Source: an uncultured Bacteroidia bacterium (GTDB lineage Bacteria; Bacteroidota; Bacteroidia; Bacteroidales; Prolixibacteraceae). Taken from it: a stretch of DNA of 6,069 bases. Numbering within the stretch: position 1 is the first letter of the stretch; every line of letters starts with the position of its first letter. The stretch spans positions 1 through 6,069 of the forward strand of contig CAIOOC010000744.1 of assembly GCA_903859795.1 (NCBI GenBank). The letters are read 5' to 3'. A model generated the notes under the pieces. The model was not told where the DNA came from. It saw only the letters and a program-made list of their open reading frames with translations, and searched no databases. Below are positions 4,860 through 6,069 of this stretch, piece after piece. Both the position numbers and the translations under genes were made by a program.

Positions 4860-5741
4860 ATGAAGAACCCGGGCGTTATTAATGAAAAAGTCTCCTATAC
4901 CAGTTTAACCTACTACTTGTTACCTATTTGCGCCTTATTGATTTTATTGATTATTCCGATGCCTGAAGTTCAGGCACAGGGAAATTTGCTGATCACACCA
5001 CGCCGAGTAGTTTTCGAGGGAAACAAGCGGTCGCAGGATCTGAATCTGGCCAATACAGGACAGGATTCTGCGAAGTACAATGTATCAATCATGCAATACC
5101 GGATGAAAGAAGACGGTTCATTTGAAGAGATCACAACACCTGATCTGGGTCAGAATTTTGCAGACAAGTTTATTCGTTTTTTCCCCAGAGTGGTCACGCT
5201 TGGACCAATGGAGGCGCAGGTTGTAAAAATGCAATTGATCAAGGCCGATCAACTACAGCCCGGCGAGTACCGTTCGCATGTTTATTTCAGGGCAGTCCCA
5301 AAACAGACAGCTCTGGGAACGATTGAAAAACCAAAGGATTCAACGGTAATTGGGGTGAAACTCGTTCCAATATTTGGGATTACGATTCCTGTGATTATCC
5401 GTTTAGGCGAGTCGACGATGAAAGTAAGTTTATCTGACCTTAAATTGGACGTTGTTAACGACACGATTACCCGGTTGAAATTAGCTTTTAACAGAACTGG
5501 AAATATGTCGGTTTATGGTGACCTTTTGGTAGAACATACTTCTCCTACAGGAGACCTGACAAAGGTTGGAATTGTTAGAGGAATTGCTGTTTATACTCCA
5601 AATCCTGTTCGACGGTTTCAGTTGGATCTTGATTCGAAAGCTAAGGTTAATTATCATACAGGCACCTTAAAAGTTACCTATTCTTCACAATCTGATACAA
5701 AACCTGAAAAATATACAGAAGCGGAACTAAAGTTACAATAA
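4860..5741 (+). CDS. PapD-like periplasmic fimbrial chaperone
   Basis: Predicted periplasmic chaperone of 293 aa that folds and caps fibre subunits before outer-membrane assembly. A long N-terminal region (19 residues) precedes the signal hydrophobic core (about 20-33), with a likely cut after VQA and before Q40. The first immunoglobulin-like domain follows: LLITPRRVVFEG (43-54), where R49 aligns by eye with Arg8 of PapD, which binds the subunit C-terminal carboxylate; the N-x-G turn in LNLANTG (61-67); FPRVVTLGPMEAQVVKMQL (108-126), the conserved strand before the G1 region; and LQPGEYRSHVYF (132-143). ITIPVIIR (174-181) marks the end of the first domain; the PapD Lys112 counterpart is not evident (T175 by eye). 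The second domain (about 185-293) contains NRTGNMSVYGDL (211-222) and GIAVYTP (241-247). Its neighbours are three subunit-like genes with chaperone-recognition C-termini, supporting the role. It is longer than PapD because of the extended N-terminus and loops. Mature protein is cysteine-free. Confidence 0.88.
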   Translation: MKNPGVINEKVSYTSLTYYLLPICALLILLIIPMPEVQAQGNLLITPRRVVFEGNKRSQDLNLANTGQDSAKYNVSIMQYRMKEDGSFEEITTPDLGQNFADKFIRFFPRVVTLGPMEAQVVKMQLIKADQLQPGEYRSHVYFRAVPKQTALGTIEKPKDSTVIGVKLVPIFGITIPVIIRLGESTMKVSLSDLKLDVVNDTITRLKLAFNRTGNMSVYGDLLVEHTSPTGDLTKVGIVRGIAVYTPNPVRRFQLDLDSKAKVNYHTGTLKVTYSSQSDTKPEKYTEAELKLQ

Positions 5742-5787
5742 TCACCATTGAAATAACCTCTTTAGGCCCGTTTTTGGTAATAACATT

Positions 5788-5892
5788 ATGATGTACAGAA
5801 TACTAATATTGGGCTGTAAAATAGTTGTCCTGACTATGATTTTCTTAGTTGGGTTTTTGTCTTTACTAGCATCTTACAATATCTTAGAATGA
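5788..5892 (+). CDS. Small hydrophobic ORF or 5' end of an interrupted downstream gene
   Basis: This 34-codon frame starts 47 bases after the chaperone stop. It begins MMYRILILGCKIVVLTMIFL and continues VGFLSLLASYNILE, a strongly hydrophobic chain that looks like a signal peptide or single membrane helix with little after it. The frame stops at TGA 5890-5892 but then stays open to TGA 6061-6063, with an uninformative translation. In chaperone-usher loci the usher gene usually comes next, so this may be the start of that gene cut short by a mutation, frameshift or sequence error; equally it may be a small membrane peptide or chance. No family recognised. Confidence 0.35.
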   Translation: MMYRILILGCKIVVLTMIFLVGFLSLLASYNILE

Positions 5893-5910
5893 ATTCTTGA
5901 CCATCTATGC

Positions 5911-6010
5911 AGAGATGAGGAGGTACAGCGAGAGATAGGATATAAAGAATGTTGGGTGGTGAGATGTGCTAGGATGTGTGGTGTGATGAGGTATATTGGT
6001 ATCTATGTTG
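5911..6010 (+). other. Strand-asymmetric G-rich, C-poor tract
   Basis: These 100 bases contain about 39 G but only 4 C on the + strand, unlike the rest of the window. The tract is rich in short GATG, GTGTG and GGTG words without a fixed period. No hairpin, tandem repeat or recognisable coding sequence was found. It could be a real skewed element, or degraded sequence near an assembly end. The following 6011-6069 returns to AT-rich DNA. Confidence 0.4.
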
Positions 6011-6069
6011 GACGTTTGGTTAAATTGCAACAATTTTCCAATCTATTTAATAAATTTATCTGATATGTA

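Overview
The window looks like a chromosomal stretch from a member of the Bacteroidota. Several independent signs support this. Start codons lack Shine-Dalgarno sequences and follow AT-rich leaders. Two promoters carry the phylum's TAnnTTTG -7 element. All four exported proteins have a predicted signal-peptidase cut just before a glutamine, and the gene content (CrtZ-type hydroxylase, DUF4402 proteins, PapD-like chaperone) fits. Order or genus cannot be fixed from this sequence.

Left part (1-1430): one intact gene, a crtZ-like carotenoid hydroxylase (320-895). It is flanked by two same-orientation copies of a diverged intergenic repeat of about 120 bp; a third copy lies at 2471-2608. Between the second copy and the next gene is the stop-broken remnant of what looks like a DUF559 (Vsr-like endonuclease) gene (about 1211-1429).

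Right part (1430-6069): a surface-fibre locus. Three small secreted proteins with DUF4402-type features (1783-2244, 3184-3738, 4006-4527) are followed by a PapD-like periplasmic chaperone (4860-5741). The three small proteins end in the C-terminal signature of chaperone-usher pilus subunits: alternating hydrophobic residues, penultimate Tyr, and in two of them Gly at position -14. The chaperone keeps the Arg that in PapD anchors a subunit's C-terminus. I therefore read the locus as a Bacteroidota chaperone-usher-like fibre system. No usher is visible; the reading frame that starts after the chaperone (5788) stops after 34 codons, and the window then ends in a strand-asymmetric, G-rich, C-poor tract.

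The subunit genes are separated by hairpins and carry different promoter types: TAnnTTTG plus a CRP-like palindrome for the first, a sigma-54-like -24/-12 element for the second, and TAnnTTTG for the chaperone. This suggests separately controlled subunits sharing one chaperone. Non-coding stretches over 300 bases are 1-319, 896-1782, 2245-3183 and 4528-4859; their contents are listed below.
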